DNA of 64,000 bases from Odobenus rosmarus divergens (Eukaryota; Chordata; Mammalia; Carnivora; Odobenidae), in the NCBI RefSeq assembly GCF_000321225.1, contig NW_004450267.1:4644802-4708801 (forward strand), read 5' to 3'. Positions 39,401-53,800 of the stretch are shown here, in pieces. The notes below the pieces were generated by a model. It made no database searches, was not told the origin of the DNA, and worked only from the letters and a program-made list of their open reading frames with translations. Numbering within the stretch: position 1 is the first letter of the stretch; the number at the start of each line of letters is the position of its first letter. The position numbers were made by a program, and so were the translations under genes.

Positions 39401-42400
39401 ACTAACTAGAATGTGATGGAAGTGTGAGAGAATGCAAGTAAATCATCATAGCTTGTGAAAAGCTAGAAATAGAAACGTGTACAACTTGTATATCTTAAGG
39501 CAACTTTGAAAAAGGTGAGAAGGAAAATGTAAGATTCCTTTAACAGAGACTAAAAAGAAGTTCAGGAGGGGCTGTGTAAGGTGCTCAGAAGTGAAATCAT
39601 GATACATAGTTTCAGACGAGGTTTGTACCTATAGCTCAATTTTTACAGCTTTCCATTTTGTAGAACACCTCAAAAACTCTTGTCAGGCACATAAGGAAAA
39701 AGATATGTAATGGGAAGCCTTTCTTCTCATCTCAAAGACTTACAGAAACAAAGTTGTGTGGAGCTCTTAGATGCCAAAACCAGACTTATTTTTATTTGTA
39801 TAAAGAATAAGTGTAAGAGTAGTAGTATAGCTTAAGATTAGTGATGTGTAGGTAGTAGTTAGGGAGAGCAAAGAAAAGGCATATGATACCTTCTCAGGAA
39901 GAAATGTTTGATTAGAAGGGGGAGACTTGGTTAGATTTGAAATGGCTGTGGTCATCAAACATCATAAACAAAATCAAAATTAAAACTTAAAGAATATACC
40001 ATGTATGTCAAAGGGATATCTTTACGAACTTCTAACAGATCAGTAAGAAACAGACTAACTCTTCATTTGATAACTGAACAAAGGATGTGAGAAGAATGCT
40101 CAAAAAATAACAAATGAAATGAGTATATAAAATACTTAATGTCCCCAGTAATCAGTAAACAAAATGATAATTTCTACCCATCATCTTGACAGACATTTCT
40201 TTTAAAGGAGAACCCAGTGGTAGAGTTGTATGAAATGCCTAGTTTTAATATATTAACATTATGCATATCTGGAAAAGTATATCTTTTGATATACTACTAA
40301 TTCCTCTTCAAGGAATTATCCTAAGTATGTTGTCAGAGATAGAGATAAAGGTTTATATATCAGGAAGTTTATTTTAATTTTATTGAGAAATTACAGTCAA
40401 AAACTTTGAAACCATCCTAAAATGTCTTTATATTTGGGAAGTGGTTAATGAAGTATGATTTATCCGTATTTTGTAATATCATATAACCATTGAAAATCAT
40501 ATTAAAACATGACATGGGAAAATGCTCATAATATAAATTAAAAAGAATATGAAACTGCATATATTATCTAAGACTTGTAAATAAACATATTTAGGGCTAT
40601 TTTGAATAGTGTTGCTTTGAACATTCTTGCACATGTCTTTTGGTCAACATATATATGTCTTTCTGTTGGGAAAATACCTGGGAAAGGAATTGCTGGGTCA
40701 TACATACATACATCTGTGGGGCTTTAGTAGTCACTGCCAAATAGTTTTCCATAGTGGTTGTACCAATTTCGCCATCCTCAGTAGTATATGAGTTCCACTT
40801 GCTACTTACCTTCTCTGTGTTTGGCATATGTTTTTGGGTTTTTTTCATTATAGCCATTCTGGTGGATGGTAGAGATATCTGTTGTGGCTTTATTTTGCAT
40901 TTCACTGATAAGTAATTACAGGGAAGAATTACAAGGAAAGCTTGAACACCTTTTTATATGTTTACTGGATATTTGAATACCTTTTTTGATGTGAGGTTTC
41001 TTAAAAAATATATTTTAATTATCAAGAAGAAAGCATTTTAGGGCGCCTGGGTGGCTCAGTTGGTTAAGCGACTGCCTTCGGCTCAGGTCATGATCCTGGA
41101 GTCCCAGGATCGAGTCCCGCATCGGGTCCCTGCTCGGCAGGGAGTCTGCTTCTCCCTCTGACCATCTTCCCTCTCGTGCTCTCTGTCTCTCATTCTCTCT
41201 CTCTCTCAAATAAATAAAATCTTTAAAAAAAAAAGAAGAAAGCATTTTACCTTTCTAATAAATACTCCCACACAGTGATGATGATGTTATTCCAAGGGCC
41301 GTGCTTTGAATAGCAAAATTTTATTGTAGAGTTACATATAAGGATACGTGAAAGAACTTGAAGAATTTGATTGCATAACAGCTATCGGTAATCTTAGAGA
41401 ATTTGAGATGAGTAGAAGAAATCCCCAGAAAAGCCAGAAAAGAGATTTGTAGTAGCTTTAACTTTTTACTATATAACATGCCAAATATATTCAATAGTAG
41501 AAGAATAGTAAATTAAAGCCTGCAAGTATTCATTTACCCAACTTCTGTAATTGTCAACTCATGGTTAATTTTGTCTCTTCTATACTCCCCCTTACTCGCC
41601 CCCTTCACTCACTCCATTGCAGTAACTAATGTTTCTCTCTTTTATGTATTAGAGATTGTAGAGTACAATACTAATCCTAATACAAATTTATAAGAATTTT
41701 TTTTTATGTGTCATTCCTACTTCGGGGAATGAATTTTAAGGAAATAGGACAAGAGATTAAAAAGTTGTATAAATGAAGACATTCCTAATTATTGATGTTG
41801 GTGGAAAACAATTTAAAGCAAACTAAAATGTCTGAGTAGTAAGTAGTAAGGTAAATTACAATTTATCAGTTCAATAGAATATTATGCAACAATTTAAAAT
41901 GATTGTTTCGAAGTACATGTAACATGGGAAGAAATTTTTAAATACAATTTTAAAAAACTTCATTTTACATGTGCTTGTCATATGTTATTCAATCTTACAA
42001 TTTTTAATGTCCCTGCTGTATTTAAAATATTTATAATCATAATTAAGAAAGTTATATCCTTACACCTGAAACTAATCCAACACTGTCAGCTATACTGCAA
42101 TTTTAAAAAAGGAAGAAAATTATATCTTGTCTTTGCAGGTTAGAATAACAGACTTATTTTTCACCATGACAGCAGTTCAAGAACTATTATCTTCATTTGA
42201 AATCTTACATTCTACCATTCTCAGAACTTTTCAGTAGTGCATCTTGATTTTAGGAGACTCTGTGGGTGGTATGGTACAGCAGATATTTCTCCTCAAGCTG
42301 TTTTCTTACCCCTTAAAATTTTTTTTCGTTTGCCTCACATAAGAAATTTAGATTTCTCTTTCTCCTGTGGACAATTTTGTTTTTTAGTTTTTATAATTTT

Positions 42401-44835
42401 ATTTTATTTACTCTCTGGAGATACTTATCAAGAGAACATTCAAGATTACATTTACATGGGAAGAGTACCTGGTGTTTACGGAACAATCAAGTTATGAAAT
42501 GGGGTCACTTTCAAGGAGAGGCCAGGCAATTTGCAAGTAGATGTATTTGCTTTATCTTTTTTGTTTTGCAAAGCAGCCAGTGTCAATTTTATCAAAACAG
42601 AGCTTCTCAGAAATACTAGTCTATTTTAAAATACAGTCCCACCTTCTAGAATTCCCTTGTTTTTTTTTTTTTGGAACATCTGCATCTATGACACTAAAAT
42701 GTTTTATCTGTATGATCTCAGAGACCTGGATTTTCGTTTCTTTTCAGGAACAAGAAAGAAGCTGAACTAAAAGCAAGATCATTTATTTTTTTAAGATATC
42801 CCTTCATTAAAATGGGCATCTGTTTGCTCAAATATAACTTGTCTCTTTTGTCGGTCATTACTGTTTCATAAATTAAATGGTGCCAACTGCATTTTCTCTT
42901 TTTGGGTTCTGTGTCTACATTTGGACCAATTTAGGATCACCTTGCCCTCTTTGTCATATTCTACTTGATTATTTTTCAGATTTTGTTCATAAACTGTGTT
43001 GTACAGAAATGGAGCATTGTCCTTAATTACATGATTTCTTTCCTTCCTAATTCATATTTGGGGAAAAAAATGTCTCAAAGAAAAATCAAAAATGCTTTTT
43101 AAAAATTCTTTGACTATGTGTGATTTATATCTCAACATTTTGTAATGTCGCCTTGTGTTTATTTTGATAATTTGCTTTTTTAAACTCATGACACTGTGTT
43201 TTCTTTATTTTTTCCATTGTCCTGCAATTTCAGAGCATATAACTTCTAATGCCAGCGATAGTGAAAGTAGTTACCGTAAGTGTTTTAAGTTACTTTTCTT
43301 TTGTAATCACGAGTAATATATATCCTTTGGGAGTTTTTTGTCTTAGTGATGTATTCTAAAAACTGAGTATCAGATGCTTAACATTTTAAAATCAGAGCCA
43401 AGTAAAATTCTGAATTGAAAAATAAAGTCATACTATGTACAAAAGTTAACAAAGTTCCAAAATTTTAAATAAAATTCTGAAATCCTCTTTACAAACAGTG
43501 CTATTTGTGTACATAGTACGTGCGTGCGTGTGTGTGTGTGTGTGTGTCTTTTACAAGAAAATATCTAGTTAAATGAGGGGTAAACTTGCGTTTTGCCATT
43601 TTCTTTAGTAAATATGTTTTTAATATGAGCATTAAAATGTTTTTCAAGGGACGCCTGGGTGGCTCAGATGGTTAAGCATCTGCCTTAGGCTCAGGTCATG
43701 ATCCCAGACTCCTGGCGCAACAGGGAGCCTGCTTCTCCCTCTCCCCCTGCCTCTCTCCCCCTGCTCATGCTCTCTCTCTCTCTCTCTCTCTGTCTCAAAT
43801 GATTAAATCTTTTAAAAAAAATTTTTTTAAATAAAATGTTTTTCAGTAATGCTAAATTATAGATAGCTTTATTTCCTTTTTTATTCTTTGTCACCAGTAA
43901 TGATCTAGATCAAGTTATTGTTTACTACCAGCTTCTGGTGAACCTAAACGATGAAGGAAAAATTTTCAACAGTTGCTCATACAATAATACTGATTTCTTT
44001 TTTGGTGTCCTTATGTTACATTTTTGCTATTATATTGTTAAGTGAACTATAAGCATCTGGAGTTTTTTAATAGATTTGGACATGGTAGGAGGGGGGAGTA
44101 CATGAATATTATCAGTTGTACCTTAAAAATTAAAATTGCTTTTCTAATTTTTTTTTACTGCTGTCTAATATGAAAGTAATCTTGATTACAGATGAGTATG
44201 GCTGCTCAAAAGGTCCATCCTGTTAATATCAGTCTCTGATATTTTTCATGTTGACAATATATACTTTTAACCCTCATTCGATTGGTTGTTATTTTTTGCA
44301 TAATAGTTACATAAGGATTTTCTTTTTTTGGTGTGGGAATGTGATTTCTTGTTAATGTTTTATTAACATATAATCAGAACTCACCATAGAGTAGTTAAGT
44401 AACTTTATAGACTTAAAAAAAAAAAAGAGGTAATGAAAGTATATACTGTCTGTCTCACCATTTGCATGAATTGTTAGGTGTGGAATATTCAAGTTGCATG
44501 TTTTTGCTAATATGTAAACCCTGTTTTACATACAATATTTTTAAAAGCAGCTTGTTAGGTATGTTTTTTATATATTATGACAATAAAACAGTAAAATACA
44601 CTTTTAAAGCAGGAAAGAACACTTTTAAAGCAATGAAATACACTTTTAAAGCCAATATATGAGTTTAAAAAAATCTACAGCTGCATACGTATGATATAAA
44701 CCAGTGCCAAATTTAGTGAAAAAGTTGTTATAGAATCTTGATAATCAAGGAGAAAAATCCTCAAATATGTTATCCAACATTGACTGTTTTCATTGAACCA
44801 CTTGAAGTAACAGTCCTTCCTAGTTTGTTTTCTAT

Positions 44836-44881
<46 letters not shown>

Positions 44882-47800
44882 ACTGGAATTTTTAAGTCAG
44901 TTCCTTTCGCTGAGTCAAGATACAATTTGTAGAGTTTTTTATTGACGATATTCTTAAGCTCTAAACCTTTAACTTAATCTTAGAGGATTTAACTTCTAAA
45001 GTGCTTTCAAATCAAAGCAAAATATATCTTACTTCATTTGCTATCTATGTGATTCATAGTTGGAGTGGGAAGGGAAGGATTTAGTTTTATCCAAAGCTTT
45101 TTTTTTTTTTGAAGATCTAATTGGCTTTTTAAGCAATTAAGGAATTGTGCAGCATCCCATTCCAGCAAGTAGAAGGGAGCACCCTTATCTAAAGCTTTTT
45201 AAATTCATTTTAAATGAATTTATTTTTTAATTGAATAAATGAATTATTAGAGCAATTAGTGAATTTTTTTCATCAGTGAAATAGTGACAACAGTTTTACC
45301 TTTACATTACAATTTTTTTATTATAGTTATAAATAAAAATGTATATATATCGTGTTAAATATTATATCTGGTGGGACCAAAACATCAGCATATTCTTAAT
45401 AGCAGTAAATTACATAAATACTCACATATGTAGAACTTTTCATTAAAGTACTTATCTTTAAGAGACTTAATAGTTCTTAGCTTCTAAATAAAAAGTATCA
45501 CATACATGACGTCACAAATGAAGATTTTAAATAGATCTAATGATAATGTAAAACACAGGATAACAGAAAGGTAGTTGTTAAATAGCACATTTATATTCTG
45601 CTTTTACATTTATTAGACTTATCCTTATGACTTCATAATTTGCTACTTTTTTAACTTAATCTTCCCATAAATAAAGTACCTTTTTCTACATCTTTGCTAT
45701 TCTCTGAGGAAAGTCCTAGCAATTTATATGTTATGTATGAAGAATTAAATTAGCATTAGTTATCTTAATAGATTTTCTCATCTGTATTTTGACTAATAGG
45801 TGGTCAAGAAGAATATGTCTTGTCTTATGAGCCAGTGAATCAACAAGAAGGTTTGTGAAGCCTATTGATGTTTTATAATCTTCTAGAAAAATATACTTCT
45901 TAGTTTAGAAAATAGGTCTAACTCCTACCTCAAAATAATTCTATTAGAATTTTGTTATTTTTTTTCTGTAAGTATATATACAGAAATTTGCTATATGTAT
46001 TTTATTAAACATGGTTTAGTTCACAGTATGTTGAAATCTAGTCATTTTATATTGTTTTATAATGCTGTTTTATTTCCTAAGCAACTTATTTCTAGTGCTC
46101 ATGATAGTGTCACTGTCCTTCAGTGACCCTTGTTCAAAATTTTGCAAACATCTTTGATCTTTCTGTTTTTCATCTCCCTTGTCCAGTTTCTAGGCCCTAT
46201 TTATCTTCTCTCATATCTTCCTTATTTATAACCTTCTTTTCATCCTTCCTACCATAATGTTAATTCTGGTTCTTACTATCAGTCTCCCTGTTTCTAACAT
46301 GATCCCTTAAAATCCAGTGTAAGGTGTAATCCACTTCTATTAGATCATCTTTCTAGATCACAACTGTGATTATATCAACTCTTATGCCCAGTTTCTTTTT
46401 TGCCCTTCTTTGATCTGCTTCCTACCAATTTCTACTTCAAAAAGGATCAGTAAAACACTAAACTGTGTTTTCTCATTTGTAATGAGGTGATATTAGCAAT
46501 GTATAGAAACACTGCTAAAATTCTGAATTTAACTTGGTTGAGTTATCAAGTGTATGACTTCCAACAGAAGACTGACTTGTTTAAGATCTTAGTAAACGTT
46601 TATAAACTAGCAAGTTAGGCATCATTGATGGGAAAAGAAAAAATTTTTAATATTTTTAATTTTTAATTAGGATACTTTTGTTCTCTGGTCTGAAGTACAT
46701 TGATGTTTGTTGAGTATTTATTCCTTTTAACATGCAGTTTATCTTTATAGTTAATTATACTCGACCAGTGATCATATTGGGACCTATGAAAGACAGGATA
46801 AATGATGACTTGATCTCAGAATTTCCTGACAAATTTGGATCATGTGTTCCTCGTGAGTAACCCACATAAAAATTGTTAATTATTGCTCTTAACATTTTGT
46901 CATCATGTGTGGTAAAAGTAAACATTACCATTTTTTAATGGTTTATACTAAGTTATCAGGTATTCCTGCGTATTATTGTCCCTTTTTAAATTTCAGTTAA
47001 TTGCCATTGTGTTGAACTTTACTATTATTGAAGCAGAAAATGGATTTGTTGTGTTTAATACTAAACACTTCCTCAAGTTATTTTCTGTTAAAGATACAAC
47101 TAGACCAAAACGAGACTATGAGGTAGATGGAAGAGATTATCATTTTGTGACTTCAAGAGAACAGATGGAAAAAGACATTCAAGAACATAAATTTATTGAA
47201 GCTGGCCAGTATAACAACCATCTGTATGGAACAAGTGTTCAGTCTGTGCGGGAAGTAGCAGAAAAGGTAAGCACCAGGGGTGCCTGGCTGGCTCGTTCGG
47301 TAAAGCATGCAACTCCTGATCTTGGTGTTGTAAGTTCGAGCCCTATGTTGGGTGTAGAAATTACTTAAAAATAAAAGCTTTAAAAAAAAAGAAAAAGGCA
47401 CCAAAGTGATCCCAGAATATAGTTTCTAATCTGATTGCCTTTGACAGTATAAAAGAATGATGGAACAGAAACTTCTAGTTCATATTTTTGAAAAAATATA
47501 TATGTTATGTTATAGCATTGATCATTTTAATTAATGTTATGAATTTATTCAAATGAATATTTAATTGTGGCTTAGAAAAATGCATACAAAATGAAGTAGA
47601 TCAGGGGTACTAGGTGGCTCAGTTGGTTAAGCATCCGACTCTTGATTTTGCGCAGGTCATGATCTCAGGATCATGAGATCGAGCCTCACATCAGGCTCCA
47701 CACTGGGCATGGAGCCTGCTATTTTAAGGTTCTATACATTTGCTAGACATAGACCTTGTATTTTAGCAATAGCTTTCTAACATCTAGCATAATTAAAGAG

Positions 47801-50800
47801 CTAAGACCAGCAGTGTTCATCAATAAAAATGAACCAGATGTTCAAGATAAGTGTAGTTGCTCCTGTACAGAGACTAGACAAAAATTTCTCCTGGAGAGTC
47901 ATATTTAATTAACAACAGTGTAAAAAATACTCAGCAGTACTGTAACAGTAACAGATTTTCTTAAAACATCCTTCAGAGTAGTCTGATGATACATTGACAT
48001 TGGGTTAAAGCAGTTTTATGGTGAAGCCAAAACATTGTTCTCCAGACACACTGCTATGCTTAAATTACTTTTTGGGCCTGGAAAATAAACATCAACAAAT
48101 TGTCTTATACCTTTAAAACTAATAGTTTAAGACCCAATAATGGAATACCTATAAAACATAAAGCAGTAATTCAGCATCTCAGTTTTCCATCTGTAACTAC
48201 TNNNNNNNNNNNNNNNNNNNNNNNNNNNNNNNNNNNNNNNNNNNNNNNNNNNNNNNNNNNNNNNNNNNNNNNNNNNNNNNNNNNNNNNNNNNNNNNNNNN
48301 NNNNNNNNNNNNNNNNNNNNNNNNNNNNNNNNNNNNNNNNNNNNNNNNNNNNNNNNNNNNNNNNNNNNNNNNNNNNNNNNNNNNNNNNNNNNNNNNNNNN
48401 NNNNNNNNNNNNNNNNNNNNNNNNNNNNNNNNNNNNNNNNNNNNNNNNNNNNNNNNNNNNNNNNNNNNNNNNNNNNNNNNNNNNNNNNNNNNNNNNNNNN
48501 NNNNNNNNNNNNNNNNNNNNNNNNNNNNNNNNNNNNNNNNNNNNNNNNNNNNNNNNNNNNNNNNNNNNNNNNNNNNNNNNNNNNNNNNNNNNNNNNNNNN
48601 NNNNNNNNNNNNNNNNNNNNNNNNNNNNNNNNNNNNNNNNNNNNNNNNNNNNNNNNNNNNNNNNNNNNNNNNNNNNNNNNNNNNNNNNNNNNNNNNNNNN
48701 NNNNNNNNNNNNNNNNNNNNNNNNNNNNNNNNNNNNNNNNNNNNNNNNNNNNNNNNNNNNNTACTTCTTTTTTTTTTTTTTTTAAGATTTATTTATTTAT
48801 TTTAGGGAGAGAGAGAGAGCACGAACAGGAGAGGGAAAGGGAGAAAGAATCTCAAGCAGACCCCACACTGAGTGTGGCGCCTGACTTGGGGCTGGATCTC
48901 ACAACCAACCTGAGCCAAAACCAAGAGTCGGATGCTTAACTGACTGTACCACCCAGGTGCCCCTCAAAAATTTACTTCTTGGTATCTAAGTAGAAATTTA
49001 CTCAAGAGGATCATGTATAAAGGTGTTCATAGTAGCTCTTTATAATAGTGAAAAATTGGAATCAACAAAGGGGAGTGGTAATTATTACTTACTCATGCAG
49101 TGGGATATGACAGCTAGAGTGAATAAACTATAATATTCACTAGAGAGGTGTATTTACATTAATAAATCTCAAAAAAGAAGATATACAATATGATACTATT
49201 TATATAAACTAAAATAACAGAACAGCCTGTATAGTTTATGGATACATATTTAGTAAATATAAAAACGTTCATGGGAATGATACACATCTACTTCAGAAGT
49301 ATACATAGACACTATACAGTGGTTTTCCTTTGGGAAGAGAAGGAAAGAAATTGTACCTTTAGCTTTATTTATAATGTTGTATTTCTTTTAAATTTTTTAA
49401 AAAAGTAAAACTGCATCCTCATCCTACCTGAAAGATAATGTGCAAACTTCAAATTACTGACAAGCGGAAAAGTAAACACCAAGTCACAGCAAGTTATTTT
49501 TTTTTAAGATTTTTATTTGTTTGTTTGTTTGTTTATTTATTTGACAGAGAGAGACACAGCGAGAGAGGGAACACAAGCACGGGGAGTGGGAGAGGGAGAA
49601 GCAGGCTTCCCGCGGAGCAGGGAGCCCAGTGCGGGACTCGATCCCAGGACCCTGGGATCATGACCTGAGCCACCCAGTCGCCCCTAAGATTTTTTTTTAT
49701 TTGACAGAACAAGCTGGGGGAGCTGCAGAGGGAGAAACAGGCTCCCCCCTGAGCAGGGAGCCCGATGTGACCCTGGATCCCAGGACTCTGGGATCATGAC
49801 GTGAGCCGAAGGCAGGCACTTAACTGACTGAGCCACCCAGGTGCCCAGCAGCAAGCTATTTCTTACGCAAACCCTGTAGAGAAGAAAATATCAGAAAGTT
49901 CCACAAAGTAGAAATGTTACAGATAATACTCTTATCACAATGCAATAAAGCTATAAATGATTAGAAAATTAAAAACAGGCCCAGCAAACTAGAAATTTTA
50001 AAACTGTTAACTCTTATGTGAAAGAGAAAATACAAAATAAAATTATAGATTTTCTTAATAATGAAAACAGTACGTATCAGAATCCATGGGATACATTTAA
50101 AACAGTGATCAAAGGAAAATTCATAGCCTTAAAAACTTCCAAGCAAAAATGATTAAGAGTAAATAAATGCCAGGTGTAAAAGGCTAGAAAGAGAGAAAGG
50201 GAGGACATAATGTAAATAAAAACAAATTATGTGATAAGCAGAAGAAAGGAAATAATAAAAATCAGAAAACAGGAAAGCAATATATAAAATAAGTGAAACC
50301 AAAAACTGGTTATTTGAGAAGATCAAAGTCATTGATAAACCTTTAACCGGACTGATCAGAAAAAAAAAGGAGAAAAGGCAACAAATTACCAATATCAGGA
50401 ATTAGAGAACAGAATTTATAAATATTAAAAGAAAAATCATAAAATCATCTCCGTAGTTCAGGAAAAGCATTCAGCAAAATCCAACACCCATCAGAAACAT
50501 GTGAAGAATATCCATTTTTACCACTTGTTTTCAGCATTATAGTAGAGGTCCTAGCCAGTGCAGTAAGTCCAAAGGAAGTAAGAACAGTTGTCCAGATTGG
50601 AAAGGAAGAAGTAAAATTGTGTTCATTTGCAGGTGATATGATTGTCTGTGTAAAAAATCTGATAGAATCTACCCAAAAAACTACTAGAATTAATAAGTTT
50701 AGCAAGAATGAAGGATACAGTATAATTCATTACACAAAAGTCAGTTGTATTCCTATGTACTTAGACCAGTCATAAGTTGAAATTTTGAAAAACAACATTA

Positions 50801-53800
50801 TTTACAGTGGCATCAGAAAATATTAAATACTTAAGAGAGAAATCTAACAAAAGATTTACAGATCAGTACACTAAGAACCACAGAGCATTGCTGAGAAAAT
50901 TAAAGACCCTAAATAAATGGAGAAATATATCATGTTCATGGTTTCTAAGCCTTTAATATTACTTAGACGTCAGTTGAACTTTTAGACTTGGTACAACCGC
51001 AATAGAAAATGGCATGCTAATTCTAAAGTTCATAGGAAATGCAAAAATTTAGACTAGCCAAAACAACTTTGAAAAAAATCGAAGATAGGAAGGACTTACA
51101 GTACTTGATTTTGAGACTTATAAAAATACAGTAATCAAGATAACTATTACTGGCATGAAGACAGACAGGTAGATCATCAGGACATACTAGAGAATCCTTA
51201 AATGAACCCACAGTATATATGGACAACTGTTGACAAAAGTGCAAAGGCAGTTCAGTGGAGAAAGGGATAGTCTTGGGGTGCCTGGGTGGCTCAGCTGGTT
51301 AAGCGTCTGCTTTTGGCTTGGGTCATGATCTCAGGATCCTGGGATCTAGCCCTGCATCGGGCTCCCTGCTCAGCAGGAAAGCCTGTTTCTCCCTCTCCCT
51401 CTGCTGCTCCCCGTGCTTGTGCTCTCTCACGCACTCTGTCAAATAAATAAAATCTTTTAAAAAGAAAAAAAAGGGGTAGTTTTTTCAACAGATAGTGCTA
51501 GAACGATTGACTAGCCATTGCCTCACATCATATACAAAAATTAACTAAAAATAGGGCGCCTGGGTGGCTCAGATTGTTGAGCGTCTGCCTTCAGCTCAGG
51601 TCATGATCCCGGGGTCCTGGGATCGAGTCCCGTGTGGGGCTCCCTGCTCCTTGGGGAGACTGCTTCTCCCTCTGCCTCTCTCTCTTTCTCTCTGTCTCGT
51701 GAATAAATAAATACAATCTTTTTTTAAAAAATTTAAAAATAGATCAGAAATGTAAAGCCTAAAACTAAAAACTTTGTAGAAGAAAACATAGAAAAATCTT
51801 CATGACTTTGGGTTTGGCAAAGATTTCTAAGGTAGTATACCAAAAGCACAATCCATAAAAGAAAAAATAATGACAAATTGGATTTCATTGAAATTAAAAC
51901 TCTGCTCTTGAAAAAACTCTTAAGAGAATAAAAAGGCGGGCCATATACTAGGAGAAAATATTTTCAAATCCTATATCTCAGGACAGACTCGTATCCAGAA
52001 TATATAAAGAACTCTTGCAATGTAATAATAAAGACAACCCAATTTAAAAATGGGCAAAGTATTTAAAAAGACATTTCTCTAAAGAAATGGCCAATAAACA
52101 CATAAAAAGATAATCGGTCAATAGGGAAATGCAAATTGAAACCATAATGAGGTCCCATTACACACCCATTAGAATGGCTAAATTATTTTTAACTGACCAT
52201 TACCAAGTTTTGACAGAGATATGGAGCAATTGGAACTCTCATACTCTACTAGGTGAGAATATAAAATGATACAACCACTTTGAAAAATAGTTTGGGAGTG
52301 CCTGGATGGCTCATTCAGTTACTCATCCAAATCTTGATTTCAGCTTGGGTCATGATCTCAGAGTTACAAGACTGAGCCTGGCATCGGACTTACACTGGGC
52401 ATGGAGCCTGCTTAAGATTCTGTCTCCCTCTCCCTCCGCCCCTCCCCTACGTACCTGCCATGCCCCATGTGTGCAGGCGCTCTCTGAATGAATGAATGAA
52501 TGAATGAATGAGATTTAAGAAAAACAGTTGCCTAGCGTATGATCCATTTCTGGATATTTACCCAAGAAAAAAGAAAGCATAGGTCCATACAAAGATACCT
52601 ATAATAATAGGAGACCAGTGGTTGCTTGGAAAAGAACTAGAGGGAGAAGTTTCAAAGAGGCATGAGGAAACTTTTGAGGGTGACTAATATGTTATTTTGA
52701 TTTTGATGATGATTTTAGGGTATATACACATGTCAAAACTTAAATTGTATACTTTAGGGACGCCTTGGTGGTTCAGTCGGTTAAGAGTCTGCCTTCAGCT
52801 CAGGTCATGATCTGGGGCTCCCTGCTCAGCAGGGAGTATGCTTCTCCCTCTACCACCCACCCCACTTGTGTCTCTCTCTCAAATAAATAAATAAAATCTT
52901 TTTAAATTTTTTTTTAAATTGTATACTTTAAATACATGCAGTTTATTGTATGTCAGTTATACTTTAATCAAGCTGTTTAAAATAAAAACTGACAATCTTC
53001 TTGGTGCTTTGAGGGGAAAGAGAACTTACAACTAACTTTATCCTTGATGAACTACTTAAATGTTTTGTCAACTCACATATACTTTTTACAGTAAATATAA
53101 TTAATAAATGGTTTCTTAAAGAATTTAAGGTAGAACATAGAAAAATAGAAGGTCTAGAAAAAACAATAGACAAACCATGAACTGACCTGATTTTTTTAAA
53201 AAAGGAAAAATCACAAATAATAGAAATGACAAGGGGACATACCATTGAAATATTATGAAATCATAAAAGACTACTTTGTATATCTTTCTATAAATAAATT
53301 TTAAAACTTGGTTGTGATGGATAATTTTTTAGAAAAATGTGGTTTACCGAAATTGACCTATTAGAAATGGAAAATTTCTTTAGAAGAAATAGAGCAAGTT
53401 ATCAAGGAACTACCCCACAAAGAGCACCAGACTCAGATGGCTTCACAGGGAAATTCTACCAAATATCAAAGGTTAGATTGTTCTAAAGCCCCCATAAACC
53501 GTTCAAGAACATTCTTTTTATGAAGCAAGTATAATACTGATATCTAAGCCTGCTGGAGACAGGAAAAATCATAGACCAATATCACTTACAAATATTAATG
53601 CAAAAATGTTAAATATTTTTAGTAAACAGAATCCAGTACCATATTGCAAAAATAATACACTATGACCAAACAGGATTAAAGGAATTTAAGGTCAGCTCAA
53701 AGTTAGGAAATTAATTAATGTAATCTTCCACAATCTAAAGAAAAAAATCATATATCCATAGATGTCTAAGAAGCTTTTGGTAGAATTCAGTACCCTTTCT

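Larger units (their letters stand above)
37036..43233 (+). other. Intron between I3 and 42-nt exon
   Basis: This 6.2-kb intron contains two SINEs (37981-38109, 41041-41232) and L1M remnants (40130-40570 +, 40580-41260 -, 41710-42115 +). I recognise nothing in 38125-40130 or 42120-43233. Confidence 0.7.
43276..45799 (+). other. Intron between 42-nt and 51-nt exons
   Basis: This 2.5-kb intron contains one SINE (43648-43830), two GT microsatellites and a three-copy short tandem repeat (44596-44652). The remainder is unrecognised. Confidence 0.7.
49855..52980 (+). mobile_element. L1 ORF2 to 3' end, sense, fragmented
   Basis: ORF2-type text runs in order: GGTTATTTGAGAAGATCAAA, TCATTTGCAGGTGATATGAT, AACTCTTGCAATGTAATAAT, AATGGCCAATAAACACATAA and a 3' tail at 52530-52960. 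Four SINEs interrupt it, and stops are frequent. Confidence 0.8.

Noticed and set aside
44838..44877. GT run as a specific regulatory element
   Set aside because: It is a common microsatellite type with nothing nearby to support a function.
46976..47368. A 130-codon open frame through the second GK exon
   Set aside because: Only 47094-47266 is coding. The upstream part is intron ending in an AG acceptor and the downstream part is SINE; retaining the upstream intron gives an in-frame TAA.
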